Source of the DNA: DASYSA01 sp036003885
GTDB lineage: Bacteria > Acidobacteriota > Blastocatellia > UBA7656
Assembly (NCBI GenBank): GCA_036003885.1
Contig: DASYSA010000296.1
Span: 1-12,193 of the forward strand
Length of the DNA stretch: 12,193 nt
Reading direction: 5' to 3'
Position 1 is the first letter of the stretch; every line of letters starts with the position of its first letter. The notes below the pieces were generated by a model that saw nothing but the letters and a program-made list of their open reading frames with translations, had not been told where the DNA came from and did not search any database. Below, one piece after another: positions 1-6,684 of the stretch. Both the position numbers and the translations under genes were made by a program.

Positions 1-2061
1 GAAGACGTTGTTTGTGTGTTGCGGAGCTATCTGTGGCTGCCAACGCATTCCGTAGTTCAAAGTGAAGTTCGGCTTCACTTTGAAGTAATCCTGGAAATAG
101 AACCCGTAACTGTGGCCAAGACTTCGGTCGATCGCCGATCCCGTCAAGCTGTACTGCTTCGTGAGCTCATCCAGTTTTCCGTTGATGTTGATGTCTGAGA
201 TTCGTCCGGTCAGCAAGGCGTATATGCGTTTGGCGTTGGTGAGCTGCTCGGGTGCAATCACCTGTGGGGGCTGACCGGGGATCTGCACGACCGGGAAGTT
301 CGCCGAACTGAAGACGGACGTCGCCAGATCGGCTGAGACCACATCGAACTGGACCTCCGGTACGAGGGGCCCGCGCGAACTTTGTGAGAACGCACTGGAG
401 CGATTGTAGTCGGCGCCAAAGTTCAGGTTGTGCCGCCCTTTGCTCCACGAAAGATTGTCGGTGAACTGCTGTATCGGAGCATTCCGCCTCGAGTTTGCGT
501 CGAGCGAAAATGGATTGGCCAGAGTACCTGGGAATATTGGAGCGACTCCTCCAAATACGGCAAAGGAACCTGCACCTACTTCAGGGAAGAACACGACCGT
601 GCCACCGGTCAAACCAAATCGTGCTTCGTTCACCACGGTCGCTCCAAGCTGGGACCGCAACGCAGTAGAGAAAGAGAAGCGGTTTGAACCCTGACTCCCC
701 AGGATCGGCGAAATGGGCGCCGGGAACGCAGGATCAGCACCGTTGAGGAAGTCCACCTTGGACGCAAAGTCCTGATAGTTGTAGATTGCCTCGACATGGT
801 GTTTGCTTGTGACGTTCGCGTCCAATCGGATCGTGGGGAAACGCCTCGTTTGTGAGCCGCTATTGGTGAAGTTGAACTGTTGGAAGTTCGGGTCGCTCTG
901 ATCTTTGAGGAATCCCGCCGCCGTTGATGACCGTATATCCGCCAGTATCTTCCCAATTGTAGGGTCGATAGTACCGGGACAAACGGTGCCCTGGCATTGA
1001 GCGCCCAGGGCCAGCAGGTTGACCCCGTTCGGGTTCACCATCCCAGGATACTTGAATATACCTCTCGCCGCATCGGGGCTAAGAATGTTCCGCTGGCGCG
1101 ACTGCTGTTCAGGCAGTCTGAACTCCTCATAGTTGACAAAGAAGAAGGCCCGATCCTTAAGCCACGGAGTGATCGGTCCGCCTACCTTGAAGCCAAACTG
1201 ATTCAGCATCACCTGTGCGCGTTCAAGGCCGGCCAGGTTGCTAAAATAGTAGTTTGCATTATAGGACCTCTGGCGATTCTGCCAGTATCCTCCTCCGTGA
1301 TACTCGTTCGTTCCTCCCTTGGTCACAAACCTGATATGCACCGCGCCGCCAGCTGATGCTTCCGCCCCCGGCGTGGCCATCGAAACCTGCACCTCCTCGA
1401 TGGCGTCGATTCTGGGTCGGATATAGGTAAAGAACCCGTCCCCGGTCCTTGCGGTGTTGTCCTGAACATTGATGCCGTCGGTACTGATATTGATGGCGCC
1501 CTTGGGCAGGCCGTTAATTGATGAATTCCGCGGCCGCCCCGGGCTTGCCGTCCCAGGCATGGTGAGAACCAGGTCCAATGCATCTCGCGATGCAAACGGA
1601 AGTTCAGTGATCTGACGACCCGTTATCACGACTCCCACATTGGTTGAGTCCTTTTGGAGGACCTCGGCGCCGCTGGTGACGGTGACTGATTCGTTTGCCG
1701 CCCCCACCTCGAGCTTCACCTCGACCGTGGCTGGTGTGCCGATCTCCGTCTTCACGTTCTTAAGGATCGTCTGTTTGAATCCCTGCGCTGTAACGGATAC
1801 CGTGTAGGTTCCAATGGGTAGAGAGGCGACCGCAAACGTTCCATCGTCCCCGGCCTTCATCTTGTACTCGACGCCCGTATCGCTGTTCGTGATGACCACG
1901 TCCGCGTTAGGCACGATTGCCCGATTGGGATCCATCACTGTGCCGAGGATTCGTGAGGTAGTGGTTACCTGGGCCTGTGCCAGGGTGCTGAACGAGCCGA
2001 CTATGAGCAGCAATGTGAGCCAGTAAACGGCGAGTCTCCTGGCCAGTACTCCTATTTTCAT
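1..2061 (-). CDS. TonB-dependent outer-membrane receptor, Oar-like, partial (C-terminus beyond left edge)
   Basis: The frame is open without a stop from the ATG at 2061 to base 1, giving 687 residues and no frameshift. Residues 1 to about 30 form a Sec signal peptide with a likely cut after AQA. A carboxypeptidase-regulatory (Ig-like) domain follows at about 35-120 (RILGTVMDPNRAIVPNADV). A plug domain starts near 140, with INVQDN and EEVQV at 222-226, then VTKGGTNEYHG leading into the barrel. The visible segment ends in beta-strand-like sequence (GFYFQDYFKV, LNYGMRWQP). This order is typical of the long TonB/Oar-like receptors expanded in Acidobacteriota, usually about 1000-1200 residues, so perhaps a third is missing. 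The family sits in the outer membrane and is thought to import large or complexed nutrients with TonB energy; the substrate cannot be told. The start is supported by AGAGGAG shortly upstream (minus strand). Confidence 0.92.
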   Translation of the reverse strand, partial: MKIGVLARRLAVYWLTLLLIVGSFSTLAQAQVTTTSRILGTVMDPNRAIVPNADVVITNSDTGVEYKMKAGDDGTFAVASLPIGTYTVSVTAQGFKQTILKNVKTEIGTPATVEVKLEVGAANESVTVTSGAEVLQKDSTNVGVVITGRQITELPFASRDALDLVLTMPGTASPGRPRNSSINGLPKGAINISTDGINVQDNTARTGDGFFTYIRPRIDAIEEVQVSMATPGAEASAGGAVHIRFVTKGGTNEYHGGGYWQNRQRSYNANYYFSNLAGLERAQVMLNQFGFKVGGPITPWLKDRAFFFVNYEEFRLPEQQSRQRNILSPDAARGIFKYPGMVNPNGVNLLALGAQCQGTVCPGTIDPTIGKILADIRSSTAAGFLKDQSDPNFQQFNFTNSGSQTRRFPTIRLDANVTSKHHVEAIYNYQDFASKVDFLNGADPAFPAPISPILGSQGSNRFSFSTALRSQLGATVVNEARFGLTGGTVVFFPEVGAGSFAVFGGVAPIFPGTLANPFSLDANSRRNAPIQQFTDNLSWSKGRHNLNFGADYNRSSAFSQSSRGPLVPEVQFDVVSADLATSVFSSANFPVVQIPGQPPQVIAPEQLTNAKRIYALLTGRISDININGKLDELTKQYSLTGSAIDRSLGHSYGFYFQDYFKVKPNFTLNYGMRWQPQIAPQHTNNVF

Positions 2062-2093
2062 CACTATTCTCCTCTTTAATGAAGTTGACAGGC

Positions 2094-2158
2094 AGCCCGG
2101 AGATTGCTTTGCGGCTGCGGGTCATCTTCCCGCCAAAGCCGCGCCTGAGATCCGGGCT
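2094..2158. repeat. Nested inverted repeat (two-tier hairpin) upstream of the TonB receptor gene
   Basis: Outer arms agcccgga (2094-2101) and tccgggct (2151-2158) are perfect complements. Inside them an 11-bp stem is formed by 2111-2121 with 2129-2133 and 2137-2142, with a 3-nt bulge and a 7-nt loop. It begins 33 nt upstream of the receptor start codon, so it could lie in the 5' UTR. There is no U-tract, so an intrinsic terminator is unlikely. A REP- or MITE-like dispersed element is the alternative; this window contains only one copy. Confidence 0.55.
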
Positions 2159-2174
2159 ACCTCGCTAGAACGCT

Positions 2175-2194
2175 GCTGAGGCGCATGCCTCAGC
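2175..2194. repeat. Short perfect hairpin, 8-bp stem with 4-nt loop
   Basis: gctgaggc (2175-2182) pairs with gcctcagc (2187-2194) around the loop gcat. It lies 16 nt beyond the larger nested inverted repeat and may be part of the same composite element. No T-run follows on either strand, so a terminator role is not supported. Confidence 0.45.
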
Positions 2195-2533
2195 CCTTCT
2201 CGACTGACTGAACCGAAAGCTATGCTTGTCCGAATGGGATGTCCAACCAGGCCAATCCGCCGAATCGACCAACGCTATCCCTAGACCGAAGAATCTAAAA
2301 TCGCTTTTGCTGATGGAGGAAGACAAGAACCTAACCTCCAATGGTTGAAAAGTCAACTACGTAGAAAGTGGGAAGGAGTCTATAGGCAAGTATTATGCCC
2401 GCTCCTCGACTGGTGGCGCGTGAAGTATAAGTCTACTGCACGCTTGGCTTTAACGTCGCAAACCCTTCGCAGGTCCAGCCGCCGGCGTCTGCGAAATCCA
2501 AAAATTTGAATTACCATCCAATGATTCGGATGC
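2195..2533. other. Gene-free intergenic stretch between comF-like gene and TonB receptor gene
   Basis: About 340 nt with no convincing coding sequence on either strand; the short open frames lack a ribosome site or a recognisable protein. It contains one further inverted repeat, ttcgcag (2466-2472) with ctgcgaa (2489-2495), 16 nt apart and close to the end of the comF-like gene; no U-tract follows on the minus strand. The receptor gene must have its own promoter in this region given the gap, but I could not pick out a convincing -35/-10 pair or sigma-54 site. Confidence 0.5.
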
Positions 2534-3370
2534 TTAACACTTCTCTGTTCCACCCGCGCTCGGTCGGTTTGGCAGGGCGCCGGGCACCACGCGGGCGACC
2601 GTTAGCACGCTCGCCCGGGAGGCCCCAGCCCTTAGCAGCGCCCCAGCCGCCGACATCATGGTGCTCCCGGTTGTATAGAGATCGTCGACAAGTAATACCG
2701 CAGCACCCTCAATGCGCCGGGCTCGCACAACGTCAAAAGCGCCCTCAACCGACCGCCGGCGATCGATCGCGTCCATTCCGGCTCGGTGCCGCTCCGTGTG
2801 TCTGGTGCGGACGAGTGTCCGGTCTTCGAGAAGCAATCCCAACTCCTCCGATACCGACCTCGCTATGATCTTCGCTTGATTGAACCCCCGCGTTCGCTGC
2901 CGAAGCTGGTGGAGGGGCACGGGAATTACGACCTCAGCGTCAAGCGCTTCACGATGGCGAAGGACTGTATGGCGCAGTATTCGGCGAAGCCTGGCGCAGA
3001 TGTGAGGGTATGTCTTCAGAAAGAGGATGCTGGCTTCCAGCGCTCCGGCGTAGACTCCGCACGATCGAGCGAGAGTAAAGGGAGCGGTAGTACAACTTCC
3101 ACAGTGGCTTTGTCCGTTTGCCCGCTCCGAGGCGTCGGAATCGGCGTCCTTGCCGAGGGCCGACGTCTTATTTAATGACAACGGGGCTCCGCATTTGGCG
3201 CAGATCGCAAACCGGTCCAGGAGCGTCGTAACGGTTTCATCATTCCAGCAGGGGAAGCAAACGACGCCATCATCGATCGACTCTATCGGTCGGGAACATA
3301 TCTGGCAGCTTGCGGGATAGGCTATGGAAACAAGACCGTCTCTCAGTTTCTTGAGCGCCCGATCAAGCAC
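2534..3370 (-). CDS. ComF family protein: double zinc ribbon plus phosphoribosyltransferase domain
   Basis: 278 residues from a GTG start. The start is supported by GGAGG (minus strand, 3378-3382) 7 nt upstream. The N-terminal part carries paired cysteines typical of the ComF double zinc ribbon: C22xxC25, C38xxC41, C57xxC60 and C90xxC93. The C-terminal half is a type I phosphoribosyltransferase fold with the PRPP-binding loop VLLVDDLYTTGST near 225-237 and the upstream ComF signature PVPLHQLRQRTRGFNQA. ComFC/GntX homologues are linked to DNA uptake during competence and, in other bacteria, to carbohydrate or nucleotide metabolism; the reaction is not settled. The polar stretch between C60 and C90 is longer than I expect for the family. 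The gene follows the dksA-like gene by 98 nt and could share its transcript. Family assignment is firm, physiological role is not. Confidence 0.9.
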   Translation of the reverse strand: MLDRALKKLRDGLVSIAYPASCQICSRPIESIDDGVVCFPCWNDETVTTLLDRFAICAKCGAPLSLNKTSALGKDADSDASERANGQSHCGSCTTAPFTLARSCGVYAGALEASILFLKTYPHICARLRRILRHTVLRHREALDAEVVIPVPLHQLRQRTRGFNQAKIIARSVSEELGLLLEDRTLVRTRHTERHRAGMDAIDRRRSVEGAFDVVRARRIEGAAVLLVDDLYTTGSTMMSAAGALLRAGASRASVLTVARVVPGALPNRPSAGGTEKC

Positions 3371-3377
3371 GCGGAAT

Positions 3378-3382
3378 CCTCC
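3378..3382 (-). promoter_or_regulatory. Shine-Dalgarno GGAGG deciding the GTG start of the comF-like gene
   Basis: On the minus strand GGAGG lies 7 nt before the GTG at 3370. This is ideal spacing, and no in-frame ATG close by would give the zinc-ribbon N-terminus. Confidence 0.7.
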
Positions 3383-3468
3383 GGGTTCGGAAGAATAATT
3401 GCGAAACGAAGGCCAGAGGGCGCATCAAGCCCGCGTCGTGGTGTAGCCATTTCCAGGTCTTCCTAAAT

Positions 3469-3837
3469 TCAAGCCTCTTTTTCAACTAACAATCCCTGTT
3501 CCTGAAGCTCCTGACACCGTATGCAGTGAGGCGCCCACGGTATTGCATCCAGGCGCTTCGGAGTGATCTCCTCGCCGCAGTTGATACAGTCACCGAACGT
3601 GCCTTCCGTAAGCCGGTCGAGCGCCTCCTCTATCAACTTGAGAGTATTGCGTTCGTTGGTGCTCTGCGAAAAGAGCAGTTCTTTGGTATATGAGTTCGAA
3701 GCTTTGTCGGCCGGATCCTGACTTACGTCCCTGTCAGCCTCGCGGCCATAGTCCTCGGTGCGCTCGACCATCCCCAAAAGCGTGTTCTTTTGCTCGCTCA
3801 ACCTCGCGTCATACTGCTTAAGCTTTCTCTTGTCCAT
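3469..3837 (-). CDS. DksA/TraR family C4-type zinc-finger transcriptional regulator
   Basis: 122 residues. The N-terminal half is a charged helical hairpin. Near its tip is DPADKA (41-46), which fits the DxxDxA motif that DksA inserts into the RNA polymerase secondary channel. The C-terminal part is a C4 zinc finger with C84xxC87, 17 residues, then C105xxC108. In Proteobacteria DksA works with ppGpp to tune rRNA and amino-acid promoters; Acidobacteriota and related phyla carry several short DksA-like proteins whose individual roles are less clear. The length fits the short DksA-like group better than the 151-residue E. coli protein. The ATG at 3837 has AGGAG 6 nt upstream. It lies 111 nt after rlmH, next to a ribosome-biogenesis cluster, consistent with a growth-control role, which is inference. 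It could also be annotated as a TraR/YocK-type protein. Confidence 0.9.
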   Translation of the reverse strand: MDKRKLKQYDARLSEQKNTLLGMVERTEDYGREADRDVSQDPADKASNSYTKELLFSQSTNERNTLKLIEEALDRLTEGTFGDCINCGEEITPKRLDAIPWAPHCIRCQELQEQGLLVEKEA

Positions 3838-3948
3838 CTATCGCTCCTGGCTCAATATTCGATTCTAACTGCTCGGTTGCCCAGGCAGTCCCTCCTAGCA
3901 ACTAGCCCGGCCCATACGTTGACGCAACTTGCCAGGGTGCGTCCACCT

Positions 3949-4416
3949 CTACTTTTGATACGGCAGGTCATGAATTATGGTGAAAGCTCGATAGACCTGC
4001 TCGATCAACAAAAGTCTCGCCATCTCGTGTGTCAGCGTCATCTGCGAGAGCGCAAGCTCAAAGTCCGCCCGCTTTCTCACGCCTTCCGATACCCCGAAGT
4101 GACCACCCAGAACAAAGGTAATCTGTTTGGATCCGGCGAGTCTATGCTTTTCTATCAACTCAGCCATCTTGAACGAATCGATCTCGCGCCCGCGCTGATC
4201 CAACAGGATAACGAAGGGGTCCCGATCAACCCGCTCAAGGATGTCCTCACCTTCCCGTTCAATGATCCTGCGACGGTCATCACCGACCTCATCACGGTCG
4301 CGTAACTCCACCGTCTCGACCGGGGCAAATTTCCCAACACGCTTCAGGTACGATTCAATCAGCTCCCTCATGGGAGCCCTCTTGGTCTTGCCGATCCAAA
4401 CGAACCGCAGCTTCAT
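3949..4416 (-). CDS. rlmH: 23S rRNA (pseudouridine1915-N3)-methyltransferase RlmH
   Basis: 155 residues from the ATG at 4416, matching the usual family length of about 155-160. It is a SPOUT-class SAM-dependent enzyme that methylates pseudouridine 1915 in helix 69 of 23S rRNA on assembled 70S ribosomes. Visible hallmarks are the start MKLRFVWIGKTK, the strand LLDQRGREIDS, the SAM-knot glycine loop FVLGGHFGVSEGV, and the strongly conserved block MTLTHEMARLLLIEQVYRAF. The tail reads PYQK where most homologues have PYHK or PYHR. An upstream in-frame ATG at 4479 would add 21 residues encoded by repeat DNA and is rejected. No Shine-Dalgarno is visible: the start codon directly abuts a 7-bp repeat palindrome. 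It is separated from its usual partner rsfS by a sigma-54 activator gene. Confidence 0.93.
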   Translation of the reverse strand: MKLRFVWIGKTKRAPMRELIESYLKRVGKFAPVETVELRDRDEVGDDRRRIIEREGEDILERVDRDPFVILLDQRGREIDSFKMAELIEKHRLAGSKQITFVLGGHFGVSEGVRKRADFELALSQMTLTHEMARLLLIEQVYRAFTIIHDLPYQK

Positions 4417-4420
4417 AGAA

Positions 4421-4526
4421 AGACGTTTCGCGTTTGTCGTTTCGCGTTCTGCGTTTTTTCGCCGTTGGGTGCTTATCAAGAGCGTTCAACGTAAAACATA
4501 AAACGTAAAACGCCAAACGCCGTTCA
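4421..4526. repeat. Heptamer-repeat palindrome, copy 1 (activator gene to rlmH gap)
   Basis: On the plus strand the left arm is five phased 7-bp units beginning CGTTTNN (4424-4458). The right arm is five phased units ending in AACGN or AACAT (4486-4520). The arms are roughly complementary, separated by about 27 nt. The element runs from the TGA of the activator gene (4524-4526), whose tca lies inside the repeat end cgttcacg, to within 4 nt of the rlmH ATG. A second copy with the same architecture is at 7714-7834. Confidence 0.75.
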
Positions 4527-5486
4527 CGCATCGGCTGCCACCAACTCCCGCTCGGTCTTTACGCCGCCGATTTCGTATCGCCGCATCTTTTCATACAAAT
4601 TCTTCCGGCTGATTCCGAGTATCTCGGCTGCGCGCGTTTTGTTACCTCGGGTGTAGTCAAGGATCTCGCGGACATAGACCGCCTCGATCTCCGCAAGTGA
4701 AGGCTTATGCCCGCGCGCATGCATGAGCCTCGCGGCCGACCGTAAGTAGTCCGGCATCTGCTCCTGACCTATAAGATCTCCTGTTGCGCCCAACACCGCT
4801 CGTTCTATGATGTTCCGCAGTTCGCGAACATTGCCCGGAAAGTCATAACTCTTGAGCAATTCGAGCGCCTCGGGCGTCAAGCGCGTCCCGGTTCGTCCGC
4901 CGCGGACCGAGAACTGGCGCATGAACTGGTCGGCGAGTTGCGGCAGGTCTTCGATTCTGTCTACCAACCGAGGCATTTCGATGGTGACGACGTTCAACCT
5001 GTAGTACAAATCGCTTCGAAACGTGCGAGCTCGAACTGCCTCCTTCATATCGATGTTGGCCAGAGCAATAATACGAACGTCTATTCTTACAGGTTGCTTT
5101 CCTCCAAGGCGTTCGAAGCTGCGTTCTTCGATTACCCTCAGGAGCTTGGCCTGAGCCGACAAGCTCAGGTTGGCGATCTCATCGAGGACCAGGGTGCCGC
5201 CGTTGGCTGTTTCGAATCGCCCCGGCTTCGTTTCCGTTGCGCCGGTGAACGCCCCCTTTTCATAACCGAACAGCTCCGATTCCAATAGTTCTTCAGGAAG
5301 CGCCGCGGCATCGATCTTGACGAAAGGCCGCTCACGACGCGGGCTGCGGTCGTGAATCAGGCGAGCCACGGCGTCCTTACCGGTGCCCGACTCGCCAAGA
5401 ACCAGCACATTAGATTCGCTGGCCGCCACTCTCTCTATGAGTTCGGCGACCCGTTGCGCGGCAGCAGAGTTCGTCACAAGTTCCAT
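4524..5486 (-). CDS. Sigma-54-dependent transcriptional activator (NtrC-type AAA+ domain and Fis-type HTH, no receiver domain)
   Basis: 320 residues. The AAA+ domain starts almost at residue 1. Walker A is GESGTGKD (31-38), the sigma-54-contacting loop is GAFTGA (78-83), Walker B is GGTLVLDEI (96-104), the arginine-finger region is FRSDLYYRLN (156-165), and the sensor II region is PGNVRELRN (217-225). A Fis-like helix-turn-helix occupies about 279-304 (NKTRAAEILGISRKNLYEKM). Such proteins hydrolyse ATP to open sigma-54 RNA polymerase complexes. There is no receiver, GAF or PAS domain, and a TAA lies in frame 27 nt upstream of the ATG with no start between, so this is not a mis-called start. 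Activity must then be set by expression level, a partner protein or constitutively. It lies 68 nt after rsfS, so it is probably read from the ribosomal cluster. AGAGG sits only 2 nt from the ATG, so the GTG at codon 4 could be an alternative start. Confidence 0.92.
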   Translation of the reverse strand: MELVTNSAAAQRVAELIERVAASESNVLVLGESGTGKDAVARLIHDRSPRRERPFVKIDAAALPEELLESELFGYEKGAFTGATETKPGRFETANGGTLVLDEIANLSLSAQAKLLRVIEERSFERLGGKQPVRIDVRIIALANIDMKEAVRARTFRSDLYYRLNVVTIEMPRLVDRIEDLPQLADQFMRQFSVRGGRTGTRLTPEALELLKSYDFPGNVRELRNIIERAVLGATGDLIGQEQMPDYLRSAARLMHARGHKPSLAEIEAVYVREILDYTRGNKTRAAEILGISRKNLYEKMRRYEIGGVKTERELVAADA

Positions 5487-5554
5487 AACCTCTGAGACAA
5501 GGAATTATGAACGATGAATGATCAACAGAGAATAGTCTTCTTGACCTTCCACCG

Positions 5555-5950
5555 TCACGCTCTCGACTCTTCAGGCAACTTGACTGGCCCGGCGTCACGC
5601 CACAGCCGCTCAAGGTCATAGAAGCGCCGAGAGCTGTTGCTGAAGACGTGCATGATGAAATCGCCGTAGTCTAGCAGAATCCATTCGCCGGTGCTATAGC
5701 CTTCAATGTGCAGCGGCCGCTTTCCCGCCTTGCGCAGATCTTCCTCAACCGAATTGGATATGGCCTGCACCTGGCGCGTGTTCGCGCCCGTGCAGATCAC
5801 GAAGTACTCGGTGAACGATGCGACCTCTCGCAGGTCGAGTGCGACGATTTCGGTCGCTTTCTTTTCTTCTGCAGCCCTCGCTGCGATCTCAACCGCCTCC
5901 AGCGTTTCGATCGTTTGTGGCTGCGTCTGTCTTTTCGCTGTCCGACCCAT
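5555..5950 (-). CDS. rsfS: Ribosomal silencing factor RsfS (Iojap/YbeB family)
   Basis: 131 residues, slightly longer than the usual 105-120 because of a polar N-terminal extension of about 12 residues. RsfS binds L14 on the 50S subunit and blocks joining with 30S, lowering translation in stationary phase or starvation. Family features are visible: the strand IVALDLREVASFTEYFVICTG, the helix RQVQAISNSVEEDLRKAG, the motif HIEGYSTGEWILLDYGDFIMHVF, and the C-terminal RRFYDLERLW. The ATG at 5950 is only 3 nt after the nadD stop, so the two are co-transcribed and perhaps translationally coupled. nadD-rsfS is one of the most conserved bacterial gene pairs, which supports both calls. Confidence 0.95.
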   Translation of the reverse strand: MGRTAKRQTQPQTIETLEAVEIAARAAEEKKATEIVALDLREVASFTEYFVICTGANTRQVQAISNSVEEDLRKAGKRPLHIEGYSTGEWILLDYGDFIMHVFSNSSRRFYDLERLWRDAGPVKLPEESRA

Positions 5951-5953
5951 CAG

Positions 5954-6622
5954 TTACCGCCTGTAGAGTTCGTACTTCTCGACATAGCCGGCCACCAATT
6001 GTGGCACCAGGCTGCTAATATCCTGCCGTCCGAAAACCATCTGCCTGATACGCGTCGACGAGATATCTTCACTTACGCAGTCGAGCAGGTAAGTGAAGAA
6101 CTGTTCGCCACTCGCTGCGGTGTGCTCAATCGGCCGCTCACACCCTCCGCGGAGATCGATGATGCGGGATCTCAGGTGTTCAGGCAAGTGGGTGGTCGCG
6201 ATCACGTGTCCCGGCCTGGTTACGACCACCCAGTTGGCGCTTTCCAGCACCTTGACCGGCTCGCGCCATGTATCGATCTCCCGGAACGAATCGGCTCCCA
6301 TAATGAAGAACAGTTCAGCGCTTTCGCCGTAGAGACTCCTGAGCCGTTCTATGGTCTCAAATGTGTACGGCCGTTCCGGCGCCTCCAGTTCTATTGTGGA
6401 CACGAAGAGCATCGGCTCGTCCACTGTTGCAAGAACCGTCATCGCATGGCGGTGGTGGGCATCGGCAATCGACCGCACGTTCTTATGAGGAGGCGTGGCG
6501 GCCGGGATCATCAACACTCGATCCAGCCAGAATCTCCGAGCCACCTCGCGGGCCACCTGAATGTGCCCGTTGTGTATCGGATCGAAGGTCCCTCCAAAAG
6601 CTCCTAAGCGTAGTTCGCTCAC
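5954..6622 (-). CDS. nadD: Nicotinate-nucleotide adenylyltransferase NadD
   Basis: 222 residues from the GTG at 6622. It transfers AMP from ATP to nicotinate mononucleotide, making deamido-NAD in the cytoplasmic NAD pathway. The nucleotidyltransferase signature GGTFDPIHNGH is at residues 10-20, and the second ATP-binding motif ISSTRIRQ is at 187-194. MIPAATPPHKN and FIMGADSF are further family signatures. I chose GTG 6622 because it places the first beta strand at residues 4-9, as in homologues. The frame stays open upstream to a TTG at 6670, which would add 16 charged residues without family similarity and lies 14 nt past the obgE stop. A small inverted repeat (gagcga 6635-6640 with tcgctc 6650-6655) lies just before the chosen start. 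Confidence 0.93.
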   Translation of the reverse strand: MSELRLGAFGGTFDPIHNGHIQVAREVARRFWLDRVLMIPAATPPHKNVRSIADAHHRHAMTVLATVDEPMLFVSTIELEAPERPYTFETIERLRSLYGESAELFFIMGADSFREIDTWREPVKVLESANWVVVTRPGHVIATTHLPEHLRSRIIDLRGGCERPIEHTAASGEQFFTYLLDCVSEDISSTRIRQMVFGRQDISSLVPQLVAGYVEKYELYRR

Positions 6623-6684
6623 CTTTTGATTTCCGAGCGAGGCCCTCGATCGCTCCCAGTGTCTTTGCAAGAGACCGTCACCCG

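Noticed and set aside
2165..2356. 63-codon minus-strand open frame in the gap before the TonB receptor gene
   Set aside because: It has no domain, overlaps a hairpin and shows no coding character.
3868..3889. Hairpin actgc/gcagt after rlmH as a terminator
   Set aside because: The stem is short with a mismatch and wobble, and no T-run follows on the minus strand.
4417..4479. N-terminal extension of RlmH by 21 residues to the ATG at 4479
   Set aside because: The extension is encoded by the heptamer repeat and has no family similarity; the ATG at 4416 gives the standard length.
5708..6607. 299-codon open frame on the plus strand
   Set aside because: Antisense to nadD and rsfS, both certain. 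No signal, domain or ribosome site.
6623..6670. NadD start at TTG 6670
   Set aside because: Possible, but it adds 16 residues without family similarity before the first beta strand and uses a weak start codon; GTG 6622 preferred.
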